From Hyalangium gracile (GTDB taxonomy: Bacteria; Myxococcota; Myxococcia; Myxococcales; Myxococcaceae): a stretch of 64,000 bases of DNA. Positions 24,856 to 33,420 of the stretch are shown in pieces. Position 1 is the stretch's first letter. Every line of letters begins with the position of its first letter. Made by a program: the position numbers and the translations under genes. The stretch is taken from positions 682,001 through 746,000 of the forward strand of contig NZ_JAHXBG010000001.1 of the NCBI RefSeq assembly GCF_020103725.1, given 5' to 3'. The notes beneath the pieces were generated by a model, which was given only the letters and a program-made list of their open reading frames with translations, made no database searches and had not been told where the DNA came from.

Positions 24856-25502
24856 CGCGAGGCCCCCTCGGCGATGGCGGCGTCGAGCGCGGAGAGGTCG
24901 AATCCCGTGACGCTGCGCACGGGCTTGCCATCCCTTCCATAGACGATGAGGTAGGGGAGGTTGGGGACGCTGGCCAGGTAGCGCCTGGCGAGAGGCGTCT
25001 CCCAGGAGACGACGTTGAGCTTGCGGTAGGCGATGTCCTGGCGCTGGTTGAGCAGACCGAACATGTGGACATCCACCTTGCGGCAGGGGCCGCACCAGTC
25101 GGCGTAGAAGTCGAAGACGGTGACCTTGCCCGCGACGGCGTGGGAGGCGAGGTCCGGCACATCCTCTCCCTGGAGCGAGAGCCGCTTCAGGTCGGCGTCG
25201 GCGGAGAGGACGGGGAGCGGATCGAAGGAGAGATCCGGGTGGCACTGGAAGCACTGGGACTCGGGGACGGAGTGCTCACCGCACCAGTCCTTGGCGGCCA
25301 TGAAGCGAGGCGCCAGCTCGGGGTTGCAGCGGGTGCAGTTCTCCTGAGGGACGCGGTGCTCGCAGAAGGCGGCATCCGGGCGGGAGGCCGCGCTGAGGGA
25401 GCTGAGCTCGCCATGGGCCGGCGTGGAGGCGGGACGAGAAGAGGCACAACCGGCGGTGGCCAGCACGGCGCCACCGAGGAGCAGGGATGGGAAGAGACGC
25501 AT
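24852..25502 (-). CDS. Thioredoxin-fold lipoprotein with Cys-rich metal-binding-like repeats
   Basis: This 216-residue lipoprotein has a signal ending in AVLATAGC with the lipidated Cys19. Two short repeats of the form C-x-EH-x-VP-x4-C-x2-C-x-P follow (Cys47/56/59 and Cys74/84/87), a motif also seen at the N-terminus of some heavy-metal efflux adaptors. A thioredoxin domain then carries the active site FYADWCGPC (Cys137 and Cys140) and the cis-Pro loop VPNLPYLIVYG. It probably acts as a periplasmic thiol-disulfide protein. Its stop overlaps the start of the selenoprotein-like barrel gene, which makes the barrel its likely redox partner. The ATG was preferred to a GTG six codons upstream. Confidence 0.88.
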   Translation of the reverse strand: MRLFPSLLLGGAVLATAGCASSRPASTPAHGELSSLSAASRPDAAFCEHRVPQENCTRCNPELAPRFMAAKDWCGEHSVPESQCFQCHPDLSFDPLPVLSADADLKRLSLQGEDVPDLASHAVAGKVTVFDFYADWCGPCRKVDVHMFGLLNQRQDIAYRKLNVVSWETPLARRYLASVPNLPYLIVYGRDGKPVRSVTGFDLSALDAAIAEGASR

Positions 25503-25622
25503 GAGAAGGCGATGCTGCACGTGCGAGAGCGCGAGGGACGTTGCGGAGAAGGAGGACGAGAGCGTTACCGAACGAAGCCCAGAGTCGCAAGCAGCCGAGG
25601 GTCTTCCTCCATGGGAACTCCG

Positions 25623-26204
25623 TCACGGCCGATCCGGAGTGAAGAGCAGGTCGATCAGGCGCGCCTTCCCCAGTGCGAGATTTCCTCCCGGAGTCGTCAG
25701 ATCGGGAACAGGAGTGAAGAGCACTTCTTCAGGCAGGCGGGCGAAGTGGAAGGTGGACTCGATGAGCGAAGCGAGTCCGGCTTCTTGGGGTTGGAACTCG
25801 GGGGGCAAGGGCGGGTAGCGGGTCCATGACTCCGTCACCCGTCCGTCATCCAGGAAGTGGGACGCGTAGATGACGTACGTGGGGGCGAGCAGGCTGAGCA
25901 GGCATACGACTGCATCACGCCGATCTTCTTCACGCTCCGGTTTTGGCAGGGAAACGCGAAGGCGGTAGCACGGGTCATGGACCAGCAACGTCGTGTCCCA
26001 GAAGCGGCAGCCTGGGAATGCCTCGCGAACATGCTGGACGAAGGCGTCCCAGGCCTGAGTGTCTCTGCGCGCGGAGGCTTTCAACCGTGCGAGCCGCTGG
26101 GCCTCCTCGGAAGCATCATAGGCAGGGTCATCAGGCCAGAGACCCGAGGGGTAGAATTGATGGAGGAGCTGGCCGAGCGCGTGGGCGGATGGAGCCGGAG
26201 TCAT
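25623..26204 (-). CDS. Hypothetical protein, 193 residues
   Basis: This protein is not recognised. It is soluble and rich in charged residues and aromatics, with no signal peptide or membrane helix. Noticeable stretches are LLHQFYPSGLWPDDPAYD near the start and FWDTTLLVHDPCYRLRVSLP in the middle. The size, lone-domain look and position just downstream of a small lipoprotein gene on the same strand (38-base gap) resemble immunity-type proteins paired with a secreted partner, but no toxin motif supports this. A thioredoxin operon lies about 120 bases further on the same strand. Confidence 0.6.
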   Translation of the reverse strand: MTPAPSAHALGQLLHQFYPSGLWPDDPAYDASEEAQRLARLKASARRDTQAWDAFVQHVREAFPGCRFWDTTLLVHDPCYRLRVSLPKPEREEDRRDAVVCLLSLLAPTYVIYASHFLDDGRVTESWTRYPPLPPEFQPQEAGLASLIESTFHFARLPEEVLFTPVPDLTTPGGNLALGKARLIDLLFTPDRP

Positions 26205-26242
26205 GAGGGAGTCACCTCGAGCCTAACAAGGGGCTCGTTTCT

Positions 26243-26731
26243 TCAAGGAAACGTTGTCTGTGGGATGCCCACCTCCTTGAAGCGACTGACTCGAGTGCCC
26301 GGAACGTTGCCGCGAGTCGGATCGATCATGAAGCTCTGCATCGTCGCTCGGAATTCGTTACAGGCGACGGCGGTGGGAAGCCGCTTCTTCAGAACGTGAC
26401 GAGCTGCTTCGTCAGCCGCCTGAGCGGCGACTCGTTGCGCGCTGGTGGTGGCAATCACCCCAGCCCCTTCAGTCACCTCGGGTACACCCACCTCGATGTC
26501 GCAGACGGCTGTCTCTGGATACACGGGCGAAAGCCTGCCCAGCAGGATGACGACGTGCGAGACCTTCCACCCGCCTGGCGCTCGCCCTCGATGAGCCACG
26601 ATGGGAGTGAACTGGAAGGTGGAGGGTGGGATGCTGCCGAACACGATGGGTTCGGTGCAGGCCGTCAGCAGCAGGCCTGCCACAGCGAGGAACAGGCGAA
26701 TGACGTTGCCTCGAGGAACACGCAATGACAT
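26243..26731 (-). CDS. Small lipoprotein of unknown function
   Basis: This is a 162-residue protein with a basic N-terminus, a hydrophobic segment and a lipobox AGLLLTAC, giving lipidated Cys25. The rest is a small mixed domain with GGWKVSHVVILLGRLSP and a helix with AAQAADEAARHVL; no family is recognised. Its ATG at 26731 overlaps the ATG region of the divergent gene starting at 26725, so each promoter must lie within the other coding region unless the true start is downstream. It is followed by the 193-residue protein and probably forms an operon with it. Confidence 0.65.
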   Translation of the reverse strand: MSLRVPRGNVIRLFLAVAGLLLTACTEPIVFGSIPPSTFQFTPIVAHRGRAPGGWKVSHVVILLGRLSPVYPETAVCDIEVGVPEVTEGAGVIATTSAQRVAAQAADEAARHVLKKRLPTAVACNEFRATMQSFMIDPTRGNVPGTRVSRFKEVGIPQTTFP

Positions 26732-28077
26732 GGGGCCTCATCCTTCGTCAGGTGCTCGGCTGGACGGGACGCGTGGTGGTTGCACTGGGTGTCCTGGGAG
26801 GCGTCCTCGTCGTGGCGGCCCTCCTCTCGCCCTGGACCTGGTTGCCCGAGCCCGTGGAACCCACGGCCCCCACACCTCAACATGTGCTGCTCACCGAGGG
26901 CGCCGCGCAAGCCATTGTTGTGGGTGACCTTGCCCTGGCGCGAAAGCAGCTCGAGGTGGCGCTCGCGGAAGCTCCCAACCATTCCCCCGCGCTGCTGCTC
27001 CAGGCGTGCCTGGCCCTCGAGGCGGGAGAATTCGCGGTGGCACGGGGGACACTGGCACGACTCGAGGCGGTAGCTCCCGATCGATTGGAAGCCAGGCTGC
27101 TGGAGCGATTGCTGGTACACCGCACTCAGTCTCCCGAGATGGGCTGGAGACAGGCGTTCCTACGGGCGTGGACGGAGCTGGGTCGGCCTGGCTTTCTGGA
27201 GAGTCCGCTGCTGCTCCCGCGGGTGGAGCTCCCCGAGGTTCGGGACTACATGCCCGCGCACGTGGAGGAACGTGCCACGGCGGCTCCTGTCCGGCTGGCG
27301 CTCGTCCTCGCCCGGCCTTGGATCTCCCAGGGAAACGCGCGCTGGCTCATGGAGCACCTTCCCGCCTTGGAGGATCCTGCCCTCGTGCAGGCTGCCTCCG
27401 TGGCCCTGCTCCCAGCGGAGCTTCCACCAGGCCTTCATTCGGAGGCCAGGGCTGTCGTCCGCAAGCGCCTGAGACGGCTCGTAGAGGCTTCCCCACGCGT
27501 GATGCAGCCGCGCCTGTTGCTGCTCTGGGCCGAGGCTCCCGAGTGGATGGCCTTCAGTGAGCAGGAGCTCACGGTGCTCGAGGCCATCGCCGCGCTGTCT
27601 GATTGGAAGGACACCTCTTTCCCGCGGACCTTTCTGGAAGCGCGAGCGCGCCTGAAGGAGGCACGGATTCTCCATCCAGGCATGGGGGCCCTGGGAGTCG
27701 CAGCCTGGTCCAACACCACATGGGCGCTCCACCTGCTCTCGATGCGAGCGGAGCGCACTCGCGATCAGCTCCTCCCAGGGGCGCGGCGGCGGCTGGGCCA
27801 TATCCTCTGGGGAATCGGCTCACGGGTGAGCCAGCAGTCCACCGCCATGGAGCGCATCCTGGGCCTCCAGCTCATGGAGGCGGGGGCCATGGACAAGGAA
27901 GACGAGGCGGAGCTCGAGCGTGTGGGGCGCGCACTGGAAGAGGCCCGCGCCACCTTCAACGCCGCGGACAAGGCCGACCTCGAGCGCTGGCCCCTGCCCT
28001 CGCTCTGGGAGGAGGTGGCCGAGGCCCGTGCCCGCGACGAGTGGGCCCACCTCCGGGAGTTCGCGGGCGCTCCGTGA
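26725..28077 (+). CDS. Membrane-anchored TPR-like protein of unknown function
   Basis: This 450-residue protein has one N-terminal transmembrane helix (GRVVVALGVLGGVLVVAAL) followed by helical repeats. A TPR-like unit spans about 55-115 (LARKQLEVALAEAPNHSPALL and similar), and the remaining 330 residues are helix-rich. No enzyme motif is visible. The only good start is the ATG at 26725, which overlaps the divergent lipoprotein gene by seven bases. It is convergent with the proline dehydrogenase gene, with three bases between the stops. It resembles envelope scaffold or assembly proteins, but its role is unknown. Confidence 0.72.
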   Translation: MTWGLILRQVLGWTGRVVVALGVLGGVLVVAALLSPWTWLPEPVEPTAPTPQHVLLTEGAAQAIVVGDLALARKQLEVALAEAPNHSPALLLQACLALEAGEFAVARGTLARLEAVAPDRLEARLLERLLVHRTQSPEMGWRQAFLRAWTELGRPGFLESPLLLPRVELPEVRDYMPAHVEERATAAPVRLALVLARPWISQGNARWLMEHLPALEDPALVQAASVALLPAELPPGLHSEARAVVRKRLRRLVEASPRVMQPRLLLLWAEAPEWMAFSEQELTVLEAIAALSDWKDTSFPRTFLEARARLKEARILHPGMGALGVAAWSNTTWALHLLSMRAERTRDQLLPGARRRLGHILWGIGSRVSQQSTAMERILGLQLMEAGAMDKEDEAELERVGRALEEARATFNAADKADLERWPLPSLWEEVAEARARDEWAHLREFAGAP

Positions 28078-28080
28078 CGG

Positions 28081-29016
<936 letters not shown>

Positions 29017-29043
29017 GGTGCTCGAAGTCCTGGTGTCCGGGTT

Positions 29044-29892
29044 TCAGGTGAGGTGTTGCAACAGGAAGTCACCGACGAAGGCATTGAAGGCCTGCGCATG
29101 GCTCATGTACGGCAGGTGGCTGGCCTCGCGGAGCACCTCCAGCCGCGCTCCGGGAATGCGTCGCGCCACGTCTCGCGCGTAGCCCAGCGGCACCAGCTGG
29201 TCTCTCGCGCCGTGGATGATGAGCGTGGGCACGCGCAGCTGCTCCAGCGCTCCCAGGTAGTCCGCCTCCAGCACGTCCCTCAGCCGGCGCAGCAGCTCCA
29301 GCGGGGAGAGCCGCCGGGCCTCGCGGACGATCTCCGCGCGCCCTTCGGGTGGCAGGTTCCTGCCACCCAGCACCCGCGCCACCGTGGGCGCGAAGACATA
29401 CGCGAAGGGCTTGGGCATCCGCACCAGCGTGGACAGGCTCAGCGCCCAGCGCCGCACGCGCTGCACGCTGGCCACCGGCGACACCAGCACCAGCGCTCGC
29501 ACGCGCTCCGGGTGCGCCAGGGTGAAGGCCAGCGACACCAGGCTGCCAAAGGAGGAGCCCAGCAGCGCGAAGCGCTCGGGCAGCCTCGCGTCCGCGTGCT
29601 CCAGCGAGGCCACGTTCCACTGCAGCGGCGTGTGCGTCATCGGCGTGCGCAGCGTTGGCGTCCACAGCAGCATCCGCAGCTCGGAGGCCAGCGGCGCCAT
29701 CGGCGCGAAGGAGCGCCCCGAGGCCCCCAGCCCTGGCAGGCACACCACCGTCCGCGACACCTCCTCGCTGCCGCCCGGGAAGGTGAAGAGCCGCACCGGA
29801 GAGCCCCGCACCTGGCGCTGCTCGAGCAGCAGCTCATAGCCGGGCTGGATCTCCTCGGGCGAGGGGACGAATGGCGCGCGGGGCGTACTCAT
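29044..29892 (-). CDS. Alpha/beta hydrolase
   Basis: This is a roughly 282-residue alpha/beta-fold hydrolase. The nucleophile elbow is GSSFGS, following the strand ERFALLG; the oxyanion region is VVCLPGLGASGRSF near the start; the late Asp/His region is VPTLIIHGARDQLVPLG and REASHLPYMSHA. These give the expected Ser-Asp-His triad. There is no signal peptide. The ATG at 29892 was chosen because it follows the acyltransferase stop by a few bases; another ATG at 29904 would overlap that stop and is possible. It lies between an acyltransferase and proline dehydrogenase genes. Lipid or ester hydrolysis is plausible; the substrate is unknown. Confidence 0.87.
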   Translation of the reverse strand: MSTPRAPFVPSPEEIQPGYELLLEQRQVRGSPVRLFTFPGGSEEVSRTVVCLPGLGASGRSFAPMAPLASELRMLLWTPTLRTPMTHTPLQWNVASLEHADARLPERFALLGSSFGSLVSLAFTLAHPERVRALVLVSPVASVQRVRRWALSLSTLVRMPKPFAYVFAPTVARVLGGRNLPPEGRAEIVREARRLSPLELLRRLRDVLEADYLGALEQLRVPTLIIHGARDQLVPLGYARDVARRIPGARLEVLREASHLPYMSHAQAFNAFVGDFLLQHLT

Positions 29893-29896
29893 CGTC

Positions 29897-30619
29897 TCAA
29901 GCATGACACGCTCGCAGCAGGAGCCTCCGCACGCTGGCGGCCACCCTGTCTCGGAAGGCATGCAGCCGGGACTCGGGCGCGTTCTCCGGCGGCGGCTCGT
30001 GCGGTTCGCCGACCGCGAAGGTGATGCGCACCGGCAGTGGCAGCGGGCCCAGCCCCATCACCAGCGGCATGCGGTACTTCTCCTCCTCCGAGAGCCTCAG
30101 GCACAGCCGCTCCTCGCCCGGCGGGTAGAGGAAGGTGTCATCCACCCCGAAGCCCGCGAACGGGACGATGGGCACCCCCGCCCGCGCCGCCAGCCGCACG
30201 AAGCCCAGCGCCCGCTCCCAGCGCAGCGTGTAGCGCCCCTGCGGACGCTTGAACGTCTCTCGCGCGCCCCCGGGGTAGCACACCACCAGGTGGCCCTGGC
30301 CCAGCGCCGCCAGTGCGTTGTCCCGCGTGCCCTCCACGCCGCCCAGCCACGGCAGCACCGTGCGGATCAGCGGGATGCGGAAGAAGCCCTTCTCCGCCAG
30401 CCCCAGCGGATAGCGGCCCGTGGCCTGGTGCACCAGGTGGAAGAAGACGGGCGTCTCGTAGCCCCACACGCCGTGGTTGCCCACCAGCAGCACCGGGCCC
30501 CGGGTGGGAAGGTGCTCGGCGTCCAGCAGCCGGGCGCGGTGATACAGCGCCGACAGGGCCGCTCCCGCCTCGGCCAGACGGAATACGGCGTGGCGCGCTT
30601 TGCCGAAAAGGGTCTCCAC
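29897..30619 (-). CDS. Lysophospholipid acyltransferase family protein
   Basis: This 240-residue protein is of the PlsC-like acyltransferase family. The catalytic block appears as LLVGNHGVWGYE, a variant of the usual NHxxxxD with Glu in place of Asp. The substrate-binding block is VVCYPGGARETFK, and a PIVPFAGFGVDD strand follows. This variant pattern is common in the subgroup that acts on diacylglycerol or unusual lipids. No clear transmembrane segment was seen beyond a hydrophobic N-terminal helix. It heads an apparent operon with the alpha/beta hydrolase and proline dehydrogenase, and diverges from the hemerythrin gene across about 200 bases. Confidence 0.88.
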   Translation of the reverse strand: METLFGKARHAVFRLAEAGAALSALYHRARLLDAEHLPTRGPVLLVGNHGVWGYETPVFFHLVHQATGRYPLGLAEKGFFRIPLIRTVLPWLGGVEGTRDNALAALGQGHLVVCYPGGARETFKRPQGRYTLRWERALGFVRLAARAGVPIVPFAGFGVDDTFLYPPGEERLCLRLSEEEKYRMPLVMGLGPLPLPVRITFAVGEPHEPPPENAPESRLHAFRDRVAASVRRLLLRACHA

Positions 30620-30825
30620 GGGGGACGAAGATGGGGATGGGAATGCCTGCTGGCAGCCTGCCGCGCCCGTCCGAGCAGGCAGCCGGGCAAGCCCTCCACC
30701 TTCAGCCCGAGAGGCTCACGGGCGCCGCTGCTCGCGACGCCTCCTGCCGTCACCGTTACCCATATCGCTCGACAGCCCCGCGACCCATTGTCCCGGGGGC
30801 CCATCGTGCCGATGGTTGTGGAGCC

Positions 30826-31323
30826 ATGGGACCCTTCGACATCCTCGCGGAGCAGCACCGCAAGCTGCAGGAGCGGCTCGAGTCCTTCGAGCCCGCGGAG
30901 GGCCCCGGTGAGCCCGACACGCAGCGCGAGCGCGTCGAGGCGCTGGTGGAGCTGCTACAGCTCCATGCCTGGCTCGAGGAGCGTCACCTCCTCCCGCTGC
31001 TGGCCCGCGTGGAAGGGCGCGTCCGGGCCCGCCAGGAGGCCGAGGATCACCTCACGATGCGCGAGCTCGTCGAGGAGCTGGAGACACTCGAGCCGGAGAC
31101 GGACGAGTGGTGGGCCCGCCTCGTGGCGCTCGAGGATGTGGTCGCCGCCCACGCCCGCGAGGAGGAGACGGAGACCTTCCCGCGCCTGGCCTCCACGCTC
31201 GACACCGAGGAGCAGCAGGAGCTGAGCCAGGCCTTCCTCGGCGCGCCACAGCAACTGCGCTCGTGGGCATCCCCCCTGTCTGGTACCGAGCCTTCGCTCG
31301 CCGATTCCAGAGGGGATGCCTGA
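30826..31323 (+). CDS. Hemerythrin domain protein
   Basis: This 165-residue four-helix protein has the hemerythrin ligand pattern: His11 in ILAEQHRKL, the LQLHAWLEERHLLPLL helix with a His and Glu pair, DHLTMRELVEELE, and VVAAHAREEETETFP in the last helix. The pattern fits binding of a di-iron centre or haem-free iron used to sense or carry oxygen or nitric oxide. The start at MGPFDILA is the ATG that gives a normal family length; the frame extends upstream but that part is not hemerythrin. It diverges from the acyltransferase operon and is followed by an AT-hook protein after an AT-rich leader. Confidence 0.88.
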   Translation: MGPFDILAEQHRKLQERLESFEPAEGPGEPDTQRERVEALVELLQLHAWLEERHLLPLLARVEGRVRARQEAEDHLTMRELVEELETLEPETDEWWARLVALEDVVAAHAREEETETFPRLASTLDTEEQQELSQAFLGAPQQLRSWASPLSGTEPSLADSRGDA

Positions 31324-31346
31324 CTCGCGACACAATTCTTTTATAA

Positions 31347-31364
31347 AGAGATTCGACAATCTCT
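31347..31364. other. 7-bp perfect hairpin in the hemerythrin/AT-hook spacer
   Basis: AGAGATT and AATCTCT flank CGAC, 24 bases after the hemerythrin stop and in an AT-rich stretch that is unusual in this GC-rich genome. No T run follows on the plus strand, so it is either a weak terminator or part of the control region of the AT-hook gene at 31457. Confidence 0.5.
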
Positions 31365-31456
31365 GTCTTGAGAGCTATTGAGGCTCTGGAAGCTTTGAAG
31401 TACTTGATTCACGAGTCTCACTCACACCTCCACATACCAAGAGGGACCCCCCAACC

Positions 31457-31957
31457 ATGTCTGTCGACAAAGCTTTTCGCGAGATGATCCGCAATGAGAT
31501 CGAGGTTCAGCTCAAGCCCCTGCGCGCTGTGATTTCGCGCCTGGAGGCTGGCACCACGGACCTGGATGCGCTCAGGGATGTAGCGGAGCGTCTGGCTCCG
31601 GTGGCCGCGGCGATGGCGCCCCTGTTCGGCGCGCAGGTTTCCAAGGGCGCCAAGCGGGGCCCGGGCCGTCCGGCGAAGGCCGCCCAGCCCGTGGCCGGTG
31701 GCAAGCGCCGCGGCCGCAAGCCGGCCAACGACGGGGCGCGCGAGTGCGCCATCATCGATTGTGGCTCTCCGAGCCGGACCAAGGGCTACTGCGCCGCGCA
31801 CTACCAGAAGCTGCGCATGCTGACCAAGACGAACCGTCGCCCCGCCGCGTGGGTGGACTACGCGCCGCCCAACAGCGTGGAGGACGTGAAGCTGCCCCGC
31901 GGCCGCGCCGCCGCGAAGGCCCTGGCCCAGGCGGCTCAGGGTGGCAGCTCAACCTGA
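31457..31957 (+). CDS. AT-hook and Cys/His motif protein
   Basis: This is a 166-residue protein with a helical N-terminus (1-58), a basic linker with two AT-hook-like motifs (GPGRPAKA at 68-75 and RRGRKPAND at 84-92), and a Cys/His-rich segment with Cys97, Cys102, Cys112 and His115 that could hold one zinc ion. The tail is basic and Ala-rich. The layout is that of a nucleoid or RNA/DNA-binding protein, and the segment ARECAIIDCGSPSR resembles short zinc motifs found in myxobacterial proteins. The AT-rich leader at 31325-31456 suggests strong expression. No enzyme motif is present; binding to AT-rich DNA is inferred. Confidence 0.75.
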   Translation: MSVDKAFREMIRNEIEVQLKPLRAVISRLEAGTTDLDALRDVAERLAPVAAAMAPLFGAQVSKGAKRGPGRPAKAAQPVAGGKRRGRKPANDGARECAIIDCGSPSRTKGYCAAHYQKLRMLTKTNRRPAAWVDYAPPNSVEDVKLPRGRAAAKALAQAAQGGSST

Positions 31958-32159
31958 TACGTATGTCGTGAGACATGAAACGTCGAGACAGTGGCCTTCC
32001 GGACAATACCTCTCTGTCGTCCCATGGATGGGATGAGAGGGGGAGGGCGCCGCAAGCCTGTCTCAGCCAGGGCTCGGGCCGGGGGTGGCACGCATGCCGT
32101 GTCCTCCCGGCCTGCTTTTTCTGGCCGGCCAGCCATTGCGCCCGGTGGCTCGCGGGGGC

Positions 32160-33041
32160 ATGAATGCTCCCCTCATGAACAAGCGCGAGATGGAGCCCGG
32201 CATCCTCACGGAGCTGGCCGGCCACACGACGTATGGCGAGTACCTGCAGCTGGACCGGTTGCTGGCCACCCAGGTGCCGCGCTCGCAGCCGCCCCACCAC
32301 GACGAGATGCTGTTCATCATCCAGCATCAGACGAGCGAGCTGTGGATGAAGCTGCTCATCCACGAGCTCACCGCCTGCATCCGCTACGTGCAGTCCGACA
32401 AGCTGGAGCCCTCGTTCAAGATCTTCGCCCGCGTGGGCCACATCCAGCGCATGCTCTTCGAGCAGTGGAGCGTGCTGGAGACGCTCACCCCCAACGAGTA
32501 CCTGGAGTTCCGCGCCGCGCTGGGGCACGCCTCGGGCTTCCAGAGCTTCCAGTACCACGCGGTGGAGATGCTGCTGGGCATGAAGGACGCCAGGACGCTG
32601 GGGCCCTTCAAGCACGTGCCGGCGCAGTACGCGGAGCTGGAGCGGCTGCTCGAGTCTCCCGGCCTGTATGACGAGTTCCTGCGGCACCTGTCTCGGATGG
32701 GGCACCCCATCCCCGCGGACCGGGCCCAGCGCGACTGGAGCCAGCCCTACGAGCGCAGCGAGCAGGTGACGGAGGTGTTCCGCCGCATCTACGAGAACAC
32801 CGAGAAGCACTGGGATGCCTATGAGATGTGCGAGAAGCTGGTGGACACTGAGGAGCGCTTTCAGCTCTGGCGTTACCGTCACATGATGACGGTGATGCGC
32901 ATCATCGGCTTCAAGCAGGGCACTGGGGGCTCCTCGGGGGTGACGTTCCTGCGCCGGGCGCTCGACACGCGCTTCTTCCCCGAGCTGTGGGATGTGCGCA
33001 CCGAGCTGTCTCCCCCGCAGAGCCGGCGCCCCGCGTCATAG
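32160..33041 (+). CDS. kynA: Tryptophan 2,3-dioxygenase
   Basis: This 293-residue haem enzyme opens the indole ring of tryptophan to give N-formylkynurenine, the first step of tryptophan breakdown. The N-terminal block TYGEYLQLDRLLATQVPR is followed by PHHDEMLFIIQHQTSELW, which holds the substrate-contacting His. The ASGFQSFQYHAVEMLLG block and the proximal haem ligand His241 in WRYRHMM precede the GSSGVTFL loop. Length and all key residues match the bacterial enzyme. The start at MNAPLMNK was chosen because upstream codons are not family sequence. It is a single-gene unit; no kynurenine formamidase or kynureninase gene is adjacent. Confidence 0.95.
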   Translation: MNAPLMNKREMEPGILTELAGHTTYGEYLQLDRLLATQVPRSQPPHHDEMLFIIQHQTSELWMKLLIHELTACIRYVQSDKLEPSFKIFARVGHIQRMLFEQWSVLETLTPNEYLEFRAALGHASGFQSFQYHAVEMLLGMKDARTLGPFKHVPAQYAELERLLESPGLYDEFLRHLSRMGHPIPADRAQRDWSQPYERSEQVTEVFRRIYENTEKHWDAYEMCEKLVDTEERFQLWRYRHMMTVMRIIGFKQGTGGSSGVTFLRRALDTRFFPELWDVRTELSPPQSRRPAS

Positions 33042-33144
33042 ACAGACGGGAACCTCATTCCCCGCCGCGAGAGGGTTTGGGGCGTTTTGCCCCGGCCGCT
33101 CGGTGGGGGGCCATGGGCTCGGGCCGGCTGTCGCGCCATGCCTA

Positions 33145-33172
33145 CCTTGAGGGATTGAAAACCCTTTCAAGG
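33145..33172 (+). promoter_or_regulatory. Hairpin overlapping the ribosome site of the 57-residue protein
   Basis: CCTTGAGGG (33145-33153) can pair with CCC...TCAAGG (33162-33172), which covers the first bases of the AAGGAGG ribosome site for the gene at 33184. A competing smaller stem, TTGAAA with TTTCAA, is possible in the same place. Such pairing could slow translation until opened; heat or protein control is speculative. Confidence 0.5.
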
Positions 33173-33183
33173 AGGAGCGCCCC

Positions 33184-33357
33184 ATGGCCGAGCATGACAA
33201 TCCCAACCCTCAGCCACGGCTGCCGGAGGATGAGGACCGTTTGAAGCGCCAGGCCGGAGACAGGCCCATGCCCACGCCGGGGCACATTGGCAATCTGCCG
33301 GATGATGCGCCGGGGCCGGGCAAGCCTGTCGTCTTCCCGCCGCGCGAGCCGCGTTGA
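33184..33357 (+). CDS. Small Pro-rich protein, 57 residues
   Basis: This is a short reading frame preceded by an excellent ribosome site (AAGGAGG 7 bases before the ATG). The product is hydrophilic and rich in Pro, Asp and Arg (PQPRLPEDEDRLKRQAGDRP and GNLPDDAPGPGKPVVFPPRE) with no signal peptide, cysteine or helix-forming stretch, so it is probably disordered. The gene lies alone between tryptophan dioxygenase and a secreted protein. Codon use and the ribosome site support it. Function is unknown. Confidence 0.65.
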   Translation: MAEHDNPNPQPRLPEDEDRLKRQAGDRPMPTPGHIGNLPDDAPGPGKPVVFPPREPR

Positions 33358-33420
33358 GCGGCGGGCACGGGGGCTCGGGAGGGTTGCCTTCCCGCGCCCC
33401 ACCCCTGCTAAACCGCGCGC

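Noticed and set aside
24781-25254. Long minus-strand frame ending with the signal peptide of the barrel gene
   Set aside because: Only its last part is meaningful (the signal peptide read from the ATG at 24855); the part upstream overlaps the thioredoxin gene out of frame and is not family sequence.
25623-26731. Toxin-immunity pair
   Set aside because: The two small genes have the size and spacing expected but no toxin motif or known immunity family was recognised, so they were left as hypothetical.
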